Notes: a model not told the origin generated them from the letters alone. Counted from the first letter of the stretch, positions 1 through 8,842 are shown. The stretch is DNA of 64,000 nt from Trebonia sp963785645 (GCA_963785645.1 CAWAWG010000005.1:611206-675205); one strand, 5' to 3'. Program-made: numbers and translations.

Positions 1-192
1 TTATCCCGAACGACTTGTGGTGACTGTGATCCGTCGATGAGGATGTTGAAAGCCCGGCGATCCTGGAATGGCGAGCGCCAGCTGATCGTCACAGTGCCAT
101 AAAGATCGTACTGGCGCTACTCGGTACGCATCGCCCCTCAATCACGGTTGGCGCTCCGGAAATTTCATATCGCACCGTCCGGCCCTTTGCAC

Positions 193-198
193 TACCCT
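193..198 (+). promoter_or_regulatory. possible -10 element for a leaderless transcript
   Basis: TACCCT ends seven bases before the GTG at 206 and there is no Shine-Dalgarno sequence between them. Together these suggest transcription starting at the start codon, which is common in actinobacteria. No convincing -35 is visible. Bases 1-205 hold no gene I can support. Confidence 0.3.
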
Positions 199-205
199 CG
201 CATCT

Positions 206-829
206 GTGAGCGAACAGGACAGTTCCGGTTCTGATGTACGCGCGTCGGACGCCGAACGTGATGTAGTTGTGGGCAGGCTCAACCAGGCGGTCGGCGAGGG
301 CCGGCTCACCATGGACGAGTTCAGCGAACGCCTCGGGCTGGCCTACGCGGCCCGCACCCGCGGCGCCCTCGACCCGCTGCTGCGCGACCTGCCGACTGTC
401 ACCGACAGCCCCCTGCCCGCCACCGTCAGCAGCACCGCCGTCGTGAGTGACGGCGGCCAGGTCAACGACACCCGCTGGAACATCTCGCCCATCGGCGGCA
501 TCCGGTACCGAGGCCGCTGGCGGGTGCCCAGGCACACGGTCGCGATCGCGATCCTGGGCGGCGTCGACGCCGACCTCGGCGAGGCGGAGCTGGCTGCCCC
601 CGAGGTGATGATCACCAAGGTGTCCGTCATCGGCGGCGTCAGCGTCCGGGTCCCGCCGGGCATGCGCGTCGAGGTGAGCAACTTTTCCATCCTCGGCGGC
701 CGTAGCAGCAACCTCGGCGGCCCGCTCGCCCCGAACGCGCCGGTGCTGCGCATCCGCTCGTTCTCCATCATCGGCGGTGTGAGTGTCCGGGAGAGCCGCA
801 AGAAGCTCAACCGCGAGGGCGGCAGCTAG
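206..829 (+). CDS. DUF1707 protein with LiaF-like C-terminal domain
   Basis: A 207-residue protein. Residues about 10-60 match the DUF1707 (SHOCT-like) pattern: RASDAERDVVVGRLNQAVGEG followed by a conserved MDEFSERL stretch. The C-terminal half is a beta-rich region with repeated IGGVSVR-type strands, as in the LiaF/VraT cell-wall stress family. No membrane segment or signal peptide is seen, so it is probably cytosolic or peripheral. The GTG start is chosen because the DUF1707 domain begins directly after it. It is a stand-alone gene. The family function is not firmly known; a regulatory or envelope-stress role is inferred. Confidence 0.75.
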   Translation: MSEQDSSGSDVRASDAERDVVVGRLNQAVGEGRLTMDEFSERLGLAYAARTRGALDPLLRDLPTVTDSPLPATVSSTAVVSDGGQVNDTRWNISPIGGIRYRGRWRVPRHTVAIAILGGVDADLGEAELAAPEVMITKVSVIGGVSVRVPPGMRVEVSNFSILGGRSSNLGGPLAPNAPVLRIRSFSIIGGVSVRESRKKLNREGGS

Positions 830-953
830 CAACTCACCTGGCCGCCAGGAGCGAGGATTAAGCGCTTGGGTTGGCAAATCCCACCGGACCGGTAACGGCC
901 CCGATCGGGTTGCTTCAGCTCAATCTCAGGTTTCATCCGGAAGGATGACTTCC

Positions 954-1962
954 ATGACAACGACCGGGCCGCCGTCGGCCGAGTTCGGCCGTCCCCGGCG
1001 GTTCCGGCGGATCGCGAAGCGCGTCGCGAAGGTGGCCGGGATTGCCGCGGTGACGCTCGTGGTCGCGGGCACGGTAGCGAGCTTCGGCTACAACCTGGCG
1101 AGCAACGGGCCCGCGCCGAGGCCGGCGCGCCTGCTGTTCGCGATGGGCGGCGGATGGGACACGCGGTACCTCGAATGGGGTACCCGCGGCCCGCCGGTGG
1201 TCCTGGTGCCCGGCGCGGCCGAGACCGCCGACACCTTCGCGGAGCTCGGGCCGGTGCTGGCGGACAACCACCGGGTATTCGCGATCGACCTGTCCGGCAC
1301 CGGCTACAGCGCGCCGAACCCGCCGTTCAGCGCCGACCACCTCGCCGGCCAGATACTCGCCTTCCTCAAGGCCGAAAGGCTCACCGGTCCGGACGCCCCC
1401 GTCCTCGTTGGCCACTCGGCCGGCGCCGCCGACGTCGGGGTCGCCGCGCTGCAAGGCCCCGGCGTCGTCAGGGGAGTCGTCTTCCTCGACGGCGACGCGA
1501 CCCCGTTCGAATGCCCCGTCATTTCCCGGCGCGATCGTCGGCACGCTCCTCGTCAATCCGTATAAGACGTCGATTCTGCGGCTGGCGCTCAGCCAGGACT
1601 GGCTGATCAAGGACATCTACAACTCCCAGTGCGGGCCCACGTGCCCGCAGCTGGACGAGACCGGCGTCGACACCTGGCGCTGGCCGCTCGAGCAACCCGG
1701 GTTTCAGGCGGAGCTCACCTACACGCTCAAGCACGGGATCACCGCGATGACGGCCGCCCAGTTCACCGCCCTGAAGACGACCGACGTGCCGAAACTCGTC
1801 GTCGCCGGGGTCAGCGACCCGCAGATGTCGCACTCCGACGTGACGCAGACGGCGCAGAAGATCGGCGCACCGCCGCCGGTTTACGTGCCCGGCCGGCACC
1901 TGACAATGATTGCCTCGCCGCGTCAGGTCGCCGCCGCCATCGATTCTCTCGGCAGCAGGTAG
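954..1962 (+). CDS. alpha/beta hydrolase, membrane-anchored or secreted, frameshifted
   Basis: Start ATG 954 has AAGG nine bases upstream. The N-terminus is basic and then hydrophobic (about residues 25-45), a signal anchor. A serine-hydrolase nucleophile elbow, GHSAG, lies near residue 155, and a late Gly-Arg-His (GRHL) supplies a candidate catalytic His. The reading frame is broken near 1513-1516. Removing one C from a four-C run joins the two halves into one protein of 335 residues, with no other defect. A CGPTCP cysteine pair lies in the second half. The substrate is unknown. I read it as a full gene with a likely sequencing indel; a true pseudogene is the alternative. Confidence 0.65.
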
Positions 1963-2001
1963 TAAGTGCCCAGACCCTTTCCCGCCGAACCTGCCCTTGG
2001 C

Positions 2002-2391
2002 TTAGCTGCCGGGCGTGATCAGGCCGGACTCGTAGGCTAGAACGACGGCCTGGACCCGGTCGCGGAGGTCCAGTTTGGCCAGTATCCGTCCGACGTGAAG
2101 CTTGACGGTTCCCTCGGACAGGTGCAGGTCCTGCGCGATCTCACGATTGGACCGCCCGGCGGCGAGCTGGAGGAAGACGTCCCGTTCCCGGTCGGTGAGC
2201 TTGGTCAGCGCCGTGGCCAGGGCTCCGATGCCGATCATCAGCACGACGGCGGTCAGCAGGGTGTAGAGCGTGGAGCGGAGCGAGCGGAACTTGGTGAACT
2301 CCGAGAGCAGAACCCGCCCCTGGGTCACCTTCAGCGCGGGCCCGGCCGCGACGGAAGCCGCCGGGCCGGCCGGGGTGGCGACGGTGCTCAT
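2002..2391 (-). pseudogene. chimeric remnant: ABC permease N-terminus fused to LuxR-type HTH
   Basis: Residues 1 to about 60 look like the start of an ABC-2 type permease: a cytosolic segment with EFTKFRSLRST, then one hydrophobic helix. From LTDRERDVF onward the protein is the LuxR/NarL DNA-binding domain of a response regulator, complete to the usual C-terminus. The join is in frame. The simplest reading is a deletion across a permease-kinase-regulator locus that left only the two ends. The positive-inside rule would place the HTH outside the membrane, so the product is probably non-functional. It overlaps the upstream ATPase gene by four bases, as an intact permease would. Confidence 0.7.
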
Positions 2392-3347
2392 CGGACTGCC
2401 ACCGCCCCCGGGTCAGCAGAGCCGGCCTTAGGAGACCCGGCGGCTGCGTGCGAGCGGAAGTCAACGGAGTCGTCGGTCAGCCGCATGAATGCCTCCTCAA
2501 GAGAAGCGCGGGTGGTGGTCAGTTCGAAGACGGGCAGGCGGGCCTGCCAGGCGGCGACGCCGATCTGCTCGGCGCTCATCCCCTGAACGTGCAGGACGTC
2601 GGCCTGCGCGCTGGTCACGGTGATGTCCGGGCCGAGCAGGAGCTCGCGCAGCCGGGCCGCCTGCGGGGTGCGCACGGTGACCGCGTCGCTCCCGGCCCGG
2701 GCCACGAACTCCTCGACCGTGGTGTCGGCGATCAGCCGCCCCCGGCCGACCACGACGAGCCGGGTCGCGGTCAGCGCCATCTCGCTCATCAGGTGCGAGG
2801 ACACGAACACGGTCCGTCCCTGCTCGGCCAGGCTCTTGAGCAGGTTCCGCACCCACAGCACCCCCTCCGGGTCCAGCCCGTTGACCGGCTCGTCGAGGAC
2901 TACGACACGGGGATCGCCCAGCAACGCCGAGGCGATGCCAAGCCGCTGGCCCATCCCGAGAGAGAACCCGCCGACCCGTTTGCCCGCGACGTCTTCCAGG
3001 CCGGCCAGAGCGATCACCTCATCGACCCGGCGCCGGCCGACGCCGTTGGTCTGCGCCAGCGCCAGCAGGTGATTGCGGGCCGACCGGCCGGTGTGCACGG
3101 CCCTGGCCTCGAGCAAAATGCCCAGCTCGGCCATCGGGGCCGCTGCCGCACGGTAATCCTTGCCGTTGACCAGGACCCGGCCGGCGGTGGGCTCGTCCAG
3201 GCCGGCGATCATCCGCATCGTGGTTGACTTCCCGGCCCCGTTCGGGCCGAGAAAGCCGGTCACGGTACCGGGCTGGACAACGAAATCCAGCCCGTCGACC
3301 GCCAGCTTCTCCCCGTACCGCTTGCTGAGATTCTCCACCTCGATCAT
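2388..3347 (-). CDS. ABC transporter ATP-binding protein (DrrA/ABC-2 type)
   Basis: A 319-residue ATPase. Walker A GPNGAGKST lies near residue 35, the signature region near residue 130 (GFSLGMGQRLGIASALL), and Walker B VVVLDEPVNGLDP near 150, followed by the H-loop (SSHLMSE). This is the daunorubicin-resistance/ABC-2 exporter ATPase layout. The start has AGGAG six bases upstream. The partner permease that follows is truncated (see 2002-2391), so the transporter is probably inactive unless another permease is used. The upstream region carries palindromes that could be operators. Confidence 0.85.
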   Translation of the reverse strand: MIEVENLSKRYGEKLAVDGLDFVVQPGTVTGFLGPNGAGKSTTMRMIAGLDEPTAGRVLVNGKDYRAAAAPMAELGILLEARAVHTGRSARNHLLALAQTNGVGRRRVDEVIALAGLEDVAGKRVGGFSLGMGQRLGIASALLGDPRVVVLDEPVNGLDPEGVLWVRNLLKSLAEQGRTVFVSSHLMSEMALTATRLVVVGRGRLIADTTVEEFVARAGSDAVTVRTPQAARLRELLLGPDITVTSAQADVLHVQGMSAEQIGVAAWQARLPVFELTTTRASLEEAFMRLTDDSVDFRSHAAAGSPKAGSADPGAVAVR

Positions 3348-3447
3348 CGCGTGCTCCTCTCGTTGCCGGTGTTTCCTGCCACCACCAACGCTAGGAACCG
3401 GCCGCCCCGCGGGGATCGGCCGAGCGGCCAGACCTCGGGCGGCCGGC

Positions 3448-3493
3448 TATGCCTCAAGGCATATCCGCCACCGCCCGAAGGCGTACGCGTACG
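3448..3493. promoter_or_regulatory. two palindromes between the ABC ATPase and SDR genes
   Basis: The divergent intergenic region 3348-3732 holds no gene. It contains TATGCC-TCAA-GGCATA at 3448-3463 (perfect inverted repeat) and the self-complementary CGTACGCGTACG at 3482-3493. Both are about 100-150 bases upstream of the ABC start. They resemble binding sites for a dimeric regulator; which one is unknown. Confidence 0.4.
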
Positions 3494-3732
3494 GGTGCAG
3501 ACGGATTCGTGTATCCAGGCGACCTGCCGCTCCAGGGCGGACGCCTTCGCAACCTGGCCGCACTCCCCCGCGCGACCGAACCCGGGCGGTGGCGATGCCT
3601 GCCATACGGTTGGGTGATTTCCCGGCGGCCCGGTGCCTTGTTAACGTCGCGTCGAACGGCCGCGCCCCCGCGGGAAACACGAAGGCCGGGCAGCTGAAAA
3701 TCGCAATGGGCACCGGAAGGGAGAAGCGCCGG

Positions 3733-4503
3733 ATGGGCAAGCTTGACGGCAAGGTCGCACTGATCAGCGGTACCGCGCGCGGGATGGGCCGGGCGGCGGC
3801 GCTGGAGTTCGCCGCTGCCGGTGCGCGGGTGTTCGGCTGCGACCTGGACGAGGCGGGGAGCGCGGAAACCGCCGAACTGGTCGCCAGGGACGGCGGGGTG
3901 ATGGCGGCGCTCGCGCCGGTCAACCTGTCGGGCGCGGAAGGCGCGAAGGCCTGGGTGGACGCCGCCGTCGAGCGGTTCGGCGGGGTCGACATCCTTTACA
4001 ACAACGCGTCCGCGCTGCGCAACGGCCCGCTCACCGAACTGTCGGACGACGACTGGCACTTCACCATCGCCAACGAGCTGGACATCGTCTGGTACTCCGT
4101 CCGCGCCGCCTGGCCCGAACTGGTGAAACGGGGCGGCGGGTCGGTCATCAACGTCGCGTCGATCGCCGCCAAGCTCGGCGCGCGGTTCGTCGGCCAGGTG
4201 CCGCACGGCAGCGCCAAGGGCGGCGTTCTCGCCATGACCAAGCACCTGGTGGTCGCCGGCGGCCCGCACGGCATCCGGGTGAACGCGATACTCCCGGGGC
4301 TCATCTACACCCCGGAGACGGCCCGGTTCATCGACGACCCGGACGGGCCGCTGCCCGGCATCCTGGCGAAGATCCCGCTTGGCCGCTACGGGCGGGCCGA
4401 GGAGGTCGCCAGGTTGGCCGCGTTCCTGGCCAGCGACGACGCCTCGTTCATCACGGGCGCGGAGATCGCGATCGACGGCGGCGACGGGTCCGTGGCGGCC
4501 TGA
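3733..4503 (+). CDS. SDR family NAD(P)-dependent oxidoreductase
   Basis: A 256-residue short-chain dehydrogenase. A TGxxxGxG-type cofactor motif appears as SGTARGMG near residue 12, NNAS near residue 90, and a catalytic Ser region (INVASIAAKLG) is followed by a shortened active-site segment in which HGSAKGG replaces the usual YxxSK. The expected tyrosine therefore appears as His, which is unusual. The C-terminal substrate loop and ITGAEIAIDGGD ending are typical. Start 3733 has GGAAGGGAG about nine bases upstream; an in-frame ATG at 3706 is less well placed. It is followed 38 bases later by an FAH-family gene, and the two probably form one operon. Confidence 0.85.
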   Translation: MGKLDGKVALISGTARGMGRAAALEFAAAGARVFGCDLDEAGSAETAELVARDGGVMAALAPVNLSGAEGAKAWVDAAVERFGGVDILYNNASALRNGPLTELSDDDWHFTIANELDIVWYSVRAAWPELVKRGGGSVINVASIAAKLGARFVGQVPHGSAKGGVLAMTKHLVVAGGPHGIRVNAILPGLIYTPETARFIDDPDGPLPGILAKIPLGRYGRAEEVARLAAFLASDDASFITGAEIAIDGGDGSVAA

Positions 4504-4541
4504 GAAGAGGCTCGCGCACAGAGGGGAACGGGAGGGCCGCG

Positions 4542-5537
4542 ATGAAGTTCGCGCGCTATGAGCACCAGGGCACGACGGCCGACGGCGTTCTCGGCGACGG
4601 AGACCGGCTGCACCGGCTGCCGGTCTACGCGGACATCGACGCCCTGATCAGGCACGGCGGCCGCGCGGCGCTGCTCGCGGCGGGAGAAACGGCCCTCGGT
4701 AAGACCGCGCCTGGTCCGTCCGTCGGCGACGTGCGGCTGCTGCCGCCGCTGCATCCCGCGTCGATCCGCGACTCGGTCTCCTTCGAGGCGCACATCGAAG
4801 GGGTCCGCAGGGCGCAGGAGGGCGCGCACGACCCGGTGCCCGAGCAGTGGTACAGCGCGCCGTGCTTCTACTTCACCAACCCGCACGCGGGCATCGGCGC
4901 ATTCGACGACGTCGAGCGGTTCCCCGGCGCGCAGCAGTTCGACCTGGAACTTGAGGTCGGGGTAGTTTACGGCGCGCACGGCCGGAACCTCACCCCGCGG
5001 GAGACGTCCGCCGCGATCGTCGGCTACACGATCTTCAACGACTGGTCGGCGCGGGACATCCAGCGCACCGAGGGCCGGCTGCCGTTCGGGTTCTTCAAGG
5101 GCAAGGACGGCGCGCACACCATCGGCCCGTACCTGGTGACCGCCGACGAGCTCGAGCCGCACAAGACCGACGACGGCCTGCTCGACCTCACCATGCGGGC
5201 GTGGATCAACGGCGAACTGCTGGGAGAGGACTCCCTGGCCAACTGCGCGTTCACCTTCGAGGAGCTGATCAGCTTCGCTTCCCGGGGCGCGGCCGTCGCC
5301 CCCGGCGACCTGCTGGCCTCCGGCACCTGCCAGCGCGGCTGCCTGGCCGAGGTCTGGGGCCGCGCCGATGCCCGCGATAGCGACCGGCAGCGGGTCCCCC
5401 CGCCGCTGGCTCCCGGTGACGTGGTAACCCTGGAGGTCGAAGGCATCGGCCGGATCAGCAACCGGGTGGTCGACCCGGCCCCGTTCCCGGAAATCCCGAC
5501 GGCCAGGCGCGGCCAGCCGAGAGGACCGCGCCACTAA
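4542..5537 (+). CDS. fumarylacetoacetate hydrolase (FAH) family protein
   Basis: A 331-residue enzyme of the FAH superfamily, which cleaves or hydrates diketo-acid-type substrates with a divalent metal. Visible signatures are the metal-binding Glu region around LELEVGVVYG and the conserved YTIFNDWSARDIQ segment. The C-terminus is a typical FAH core (SGTCQRGCLAE, then LEVEGIGRISNRV). It is most like the acylpyruvase/2-keto-4-pentenoate hydratase-like branch. The pairing with the upstream SDR suggests a small catabolic module, possibly for an aromatic or sugar-acid intermediate, but the substrate is not shown by the sequence. Confidence 0.8.
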   Translation: MKFARYEHQGTTADGVLGDGDRLHRLPVYADIDALIRHGGRAALLAAGETALGKTAPGPSVGDVRLLPPLHPASIRDSVSFEAHIEGVRRAQEGAHDPVPEQWYSAPCFYFTNPHAGIGAFDDVERFPGAQQFDLELEVGVVYGAHGRNLTPRETSAAIVGYTIFNDWSARDIQRTEGRLPFGFFKGKDGAHTIGPYLVTADELEPHKTDDGLLDLTMRAWINGELLGEDSLANCAFTFEELISFASRGAAVAPGDLLASGTCQRGCLAEVWGRADARDSDRQRVPPPLAPGDVVTLEVEGIGRISNRVVDPAPFPEIPTARRGQPRGPRH

Positions 5538-5558
5538 GCGGCACTTGATCCTTCTCGC

Positions 5559-5963
5559 TTACGGCTCGTCGGCGTGCGGTTTGAGCTGGCGCCAGCCGCC
5601 GGCCCGGTTGTTGGCGATGATCTGCCGGAACATGGCGGTCAGGGCGGGTGCGTTGATTCTCCCGCCCCGGTAGACGGCCACGGTGCGGGCGGTCTTGTTG
5701 TCGTGGCCGCCGGTGATGATCCCCTCGGGATCGGGGACGATGCCCCCGTCGTACAGGAAGACGTTGACATGGTCCTTCGTGGCCAGCAGGGCGCAGACGT
5801 TGCCCTTGAGCACGAAATACGGGCGGTTGGTGCGCTTGATGGTCTCGACGACGTGCGGGTCGGCGGCGTGCACCAGGTCGCGGACCTCACGGCAGATCGC
5901 CTGCTGCCAGCCCGGGAGGGCCCCGATGTAGGAGTCCACTCGCGGGTCGATGCCGTGCGTCAT
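5559..5963 (-). CDS. DUF1801 domain protein
   Basis: A 134-residue single-domain protein. It begins with the DPRVDSYIGALPGWQQAIC pattern of DUF1801 (YdhG-like) proteins and has the usual KRTNRPYFVLKGNVCAL and KDHVNVFLYDG segments. The family is small and cytosolic, and its function is poorly defined; related proteins have been called iron chaperones. It is convergent with the FAH gene and separate from the next minus-strand gene by 36 bases. Confidence 0.8.
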   Translation of the reverse strand: MTHGIDPRVDSYIGALPGWQQAICREVRDLVHAADPHVVETIKRTNRPYFVLKGNVCALLATKDHVNVFLYDGGIVPDPEGIITGGHDNKTARTVAVYRGGRINAPALTAMFRQIIANNRAGGWRQLKPHADEP

Positions 5964-5999
5964 TGGATTGCACCTGTCCTGGATCGCGGGTAGGCGGGC

Positions 6000-6398
6000 C
6001 TACTTCCCTGAGACTCCCCCGGGCTGTCCCGAGACTCCGCCGAGCTTGAGCGGGACTGCCGCGTAGGGGTCGAGGGCATAGGCCAGGGAAAGGCGGTGAT
6101 ATCCGTCGGCGATGTCCGCCTCCGCCACGAGGATCGGCGAGAGTTTCTCCCCGGCCAGCACCTTCTTCAGGTCTCTCAGCACACCCGGATCGGATAGCGG
6201 CAGCGGGGAACGGCCGGTGGCCCGCATGATGTCGTTGGCCCGGCGCGTGATGACGGGAAGCTTGCGTAGTTTCGCCGCTACCTTCTCCGCGCGGCTCTCC
6301 CCGAAACGGATGCTGAGGTAACTGGATGCGGCGGCGTAGTCGTGCTCGCTTACGTCCTTCAACCACTGCAAATACTCGACGGCTTCTGTAGTGTCCAT
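6000..6398 (-). CDS. hypothetical protein with ParB-like DGYHR motif
   Basis: A 132-residue soluble protein. The N-terminal half is helical and charged (LKDVSEHDYAAASSYLSIRFG). The C-terminal half reads ILVAEADIADGYHRLSLAY, which resembles the ING-HR core of ParB/sulfiredoxin-type folds. No partner ParA or DNA site is next to it. The gene sits between DUF1801 (same strand) and MgtC (opposite strand). Function unknown; the fold assignment is inference. Confidence 0.55.
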   Translation of the reverse strand: MDTTEAVEYLQWLKDVSEHDYAAASSYLSIRFGESRAEKVAAKLRKLPVITRRANDIMRATGRSPLPLSDPGVLRDLKKVLAGEKLSPILVAEADIADGYHRLSLAYALDPYAAVPLKLGGVSGQPGGVSGK

Positions 6399-6609
6399 GG
6401 GTTATTTTCTTCCCCTTACCCGCTGGCTGTCGACCTTCCGGATGCCACTGGGCCGGAAAAGGTTCGGATCCGCCGTTGCCAGGTGCCGGTTTGCCCCCGG
6501 CAAACCCCGCCATCCTGGGGCATTCTGCGCTATTCTTCAGCCGAAATTTGCCTTCGGCATGGGACGGACAGGACTCTGCGGGGCTGTGCCATGGGGAGGT
6601 GCCACAGGA

Positions 6610-7083
6610 ATGAGCGGATCCGATTCGGCTCACTTGCTGGTCGCCGTGGCGCTTACCTACCTGCTCGGCTTCGAACGGGACCTGCGCGGCGCGCCGACCG
6701 GCGACCGGGTCTTCGCGCTGGTGGGCGCGGGATCCGGCGTCGTCGGGATCATCGCGGCCCACGGCGCGCCCAATGCGCTGGCCGGCGCGATCACCGGAAT
6801 CGGCTTTATCGGCGGCGGCCTGGTCTTCCGGCAAGCGTTCGGATCGCAGGAAGTGGTAGTAGGGATAACGACGGCCGCGGCGATATTCGCGGCCGCCGCG
6901 ATCGGCGCCGCGGCGGGCCAGGGACGGCTGCTCATCGCCGTGGTAGCGACCGGCTTGGCGCTCTTCGTGCTTGAGATCCGGCACGTCCGGTGGCTGAGCA
7001 TGCTCGACGGGCGCCGCTGGGCCCGGTACTTCCACGACGACGAACGGTCTATCGAGACCGACACGCCACCGGACGACCACTGA
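6610..7083 (+). CDS. MgtC/SapB family membrane protein
   Basis: A 157-residue membrane protein. The N-terminal MgtC signature is clear: ALTYLLGFERDLRG followed by TGDRVFALVG. At least four hydrophobic helices follow (around residues 40-60, 62-85, 88-110, 112-130). The family acts on Mg2+ homeostasis or ATP synthase in some bacteria. Only the N-terminal membrane domain is present; the cytosolic C-terminal domain of classical MgtC is absent. ATG 6610 is chosen because GGGGAGG lies ten bases upstream; the longer open frame back to 6391 has no family similarity. Confidence 0.8.
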   Translation: MSGSDSAHLLVAVALTYLLGFERDLRGAPTGDRVFALVGAGSGVVGIIAAHGAPNALAGAITGIGFIGGGLVFRQAFGSQEVVVGITTAAAIFAAAAIGAAAGQGRLLIAVVATGLALFVLEIRHVRWLSMLDGRRWARYFHDDERSIETDTPPDDH

Positions 7084-7174
7084 GCGGACGCGCCCGCTGG
7101 TTCGCGGGCACTACTCTGCCGCGCCGCGGTGGAGGGACTCCCCCCAAACGCCGCAAAGGTCATCCCGGGGGTGA

Positions 7175-7397
7175 CAGCGGACCGAGAACGGCGACCACCG
7201 GATACGTACTCGGCGCCGCAGGCGCCGTCCCGGGGCTTGCCCCGGCGAGGGGGATACGGGACCTACTGCCCCGCTTGTGGGGGTCCCTCTCCGAGCATCC
7301 CCCAGGGAAAGCAGCGGACCAACAACCTCAGCCCACCGGAAACGTACCCGGCGCCGCAGGCGCCGACCCGGGGCTTGCCCCGGCGAGGGGGATACGA
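7175..7397. repeat. two direct repeat units of about 82 bp, 137-138 bp apart
   Basis: The segment starting CAGCGGACC at 7175 recurs at 7312. The two copies agree almost completely from CCACCGGA (7195 and 7333) through the 46 bases ending GGGGGATACG (7257 and about 7396). The core contains nested short palindromes (GGCGCCGCAGGCGCC and CGGGGCTTGCCCCGG). The 372-base gap 7084-7455 holds this repeat and no gene I can support. Confidence 0.7.
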
Positions 7398-7450
7398 AGG
7401 CCAGTGGAGGGGCTCCCTTTGTTTTGGGGGAGGGACTCCCCCGTGCGCGA

Positions 7451-7484
7451 GGGGGTCACCGGGGGGGTCGTTCCCCCCGGGGGA
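7451..7484. repeat. dispersed GC-rich palindrome, copy 1 (divergent)
   Basis: A run of G, then TCGTT, then a run of C and GGGGGAA. This is a variant of the element found at 16665, 29974, 47632 and 60542. It overlaps the 3' end of the GntR gene and encodes its last residues and stop codon. Confidence 0.6.
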
Positions 7485-8136
7485 AATACAGCTCCGCGGT
7501 TCGGGCGGTGTGGGCGCGCATCAGCTGCTCGGCCTGGTCGGCGTCGCCGACCGCGATGGCCTTGATCAGGTTGTCGTGCTCGTGCCAGGCTTCCTTGCCG
7601 CGCGGACGGGCGGTCGGGGTGTAGGACCAGCGGACCCGCCGCTCTACCGGCGAGACGAGCTGGGCGAGCACCTCGTTGTCGGAGATCGCCACGATGTAGG
7701 CGTGCAGATCGTCGTTCGCCGTCACGAGCGCGCTCTCGTCCCCGGCGGCGAGCGCGGCGATGCCCGCATCGTAGAGCTGCCGCAGGCGGGCCATGCGCTC
7801 GCTGGTCGCGTGCTGCGCCGCCTCGCGCGCCGAGTACGCCGCGAGAACGGAGCGGACGCCGAGCAACTGGGCAACCTCTTCCGTACTCGGAACGTGCACG
7901 TAGGCGCCGTAAGCCGGGCGCAGTTCCACCCAGCCGTCTGCGGCGAGCCGCTGCAGGGCCTCGCGGATGGGCTGGCGGCTGACCCCCAGGTGATCGGCTA
8001 GCTCGGACTCCACCAGGTGCTGCCCCGGCTTGAGCGAGCCGCCGACGATCATCTCGGCCAGCGTGTCGTAAACGGCCTGCCGCAACGGCGCCGGGCGGGC
8101 CACACGGCGCGTGCCTGCGGCGAGTGACTCGGCCAT
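7456..8136 (-). CDS. GntR family regulator, FCD (FadR-like) domain
   Basis: A 226-residue repressor-type protein. The winged HTH lies at about residues 15-75 (RQAVYDTLAEMIVGGSLKPGQ, then VSRQPIREALQRL). The FCD ligand-binding domain fills residues 90-215, with metal-site candidates Asp and His in NDDLHAYI, EHDNLI and MRAHTA. It is dimeric and probably senses a carboxylate. The last residues (FPRGERPPR) and the stop come from the dispersed palindrome. The upstream site at 8156-8170 suggests autoregulation. The regulated pathway is not evident, since neighbours are regulator and transporter genes of another system. Confidence 0.85.
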   Translation of the reverse strand: MAESLAAGTRRVARPAPLRQAVYDTLAEMIVGGSLKPGQHLVESELADHLGVSRQPIREALQRLAADGWVELRPAYGAYVHVPSTEEVAQLLGVRSVLAAYSAREAAQHATSERMARLRQLYDAGIAALAAGDESALVTANDDLHAYIVAISDNEVLAQLVSPVERRVRWSYTPTARPRGKEAWHEHDNLIKAIAVGDADQAEQLMRAHTARTAELYFPRGERPPR

Positions 8137-8155
8137 GGCTCACCGTACCGCATCT

Positions 8156-8170
8156 TGTATGCAGTGTACA
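8156..8170. promoter_or_regulatory. GntR-type operator candidate
   Basis: TGTA-TGCAGTG-TACA lies about 20 bases upstream of the GntR start. The spacing and TGTAC-like half sites resemble operators of FadR-family regulators, so this is a plausible autoregulatory site. Confidence 0.45.
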
Positions 8171-8278
8171 GTCGCCGGCCACCGCCGCTGTCTCGCCTTC
8201 GCGCTGGGCCATGGGGCGCGGCGAGTCGAAGCACGGACTCGTTCGGATGGCTATGGCTTCTGATTTTCGCCTTGGGTT

Positions 8279-8842
8279 TTAGAAGTGCTCCGTGATGATC
8301 ACGCCCAGGGTGCCCGGCTCCAGCGCGTCGAAGACGTGCGGGATGTCAGCCGGGTAGCGGAGATAGTCGCCAGGGCCGAGCTCGACCGCCTCACCTTCCG
8401 GACCTGCCAGGACACGGCCCGAGCCGAGGATCAGGTGCTCGACCGTGCCGGCGGTGTGCGGGCGGGCGTAGTGACCGCCCGGCTCGGCCCGGACCCGGTA
8501 AATGTCACGGCGGCCACCGGGCGGGCACGACGCCAGCATCGCCGCCTCGTAGGGGTCGCGCTCGGCGTGCAGGACGACCCCCTCGCCCGCGCGGATCACC
8601 CGGATGTCGCTTCTTGGCGGGTCGATGAGGCGGCTGAGCGGCACGTCGAGCGCGGTGGCAAGCGCCCACAGCGTCTCCAGCGACGGGTTGCCCATGCCGC
8701 TCTCCAGCTGGGAAAGGGTTGACTTGGCGATGCCGGCCCGCCGGGCCAGCTCGGTTAGCGACAGCGCGGCGCGGGTGCGCTCGCGGCGCAGTGACATCGA
8801 GACGAGCGCGACGATGTCGGCCGGACTACCTGCCTCGGACAT
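8279..8842 (-). CDS. XRE family regulator with C-terminal cupin
   Basis: A 187-residue regulator. An HTH_3/XRE domain spans about residues 15-70 (LTELARRAGIAKSTLSQLESG). A cupin beta-barrel spans 110-185 (GHYARPHTAGTVEHLILGSG, then GPGDYLRYPADIPH). This architecture binds small ligands. ATG 8842 is preferred because GGAG lies about nine bases upstream; the frame is open to 8911 but that part overlaps the operators. It is divergent from azlCD, and the shared region holds two matched inverted repeats, so it very probably controls azlCD and itself. Confidence 0.85.
   Translation of the reverse strand: MSEAGSPADIVALVSMSLRRERTRAALSLTELARRAGIAKSTLSQLESGMGNPSLETLWALATALDVPLSRLIDPPRSDIRVIRAGEGVVLHAERDPYEAAMLASCPPGGRRDIYRVRAEPGGHYARPHTAGTVEHLILGSGRVLAGPEGEAVELGPGDYLRYPADIPHVFDALEPGTLGVIITEHF

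Noticed and set aside
89..877. 262-codon minus-strand frame over the DUF1707 gene
   Set aside because: Composition is that of a shadow frame; the plus-strand protein has a recognisable domain.
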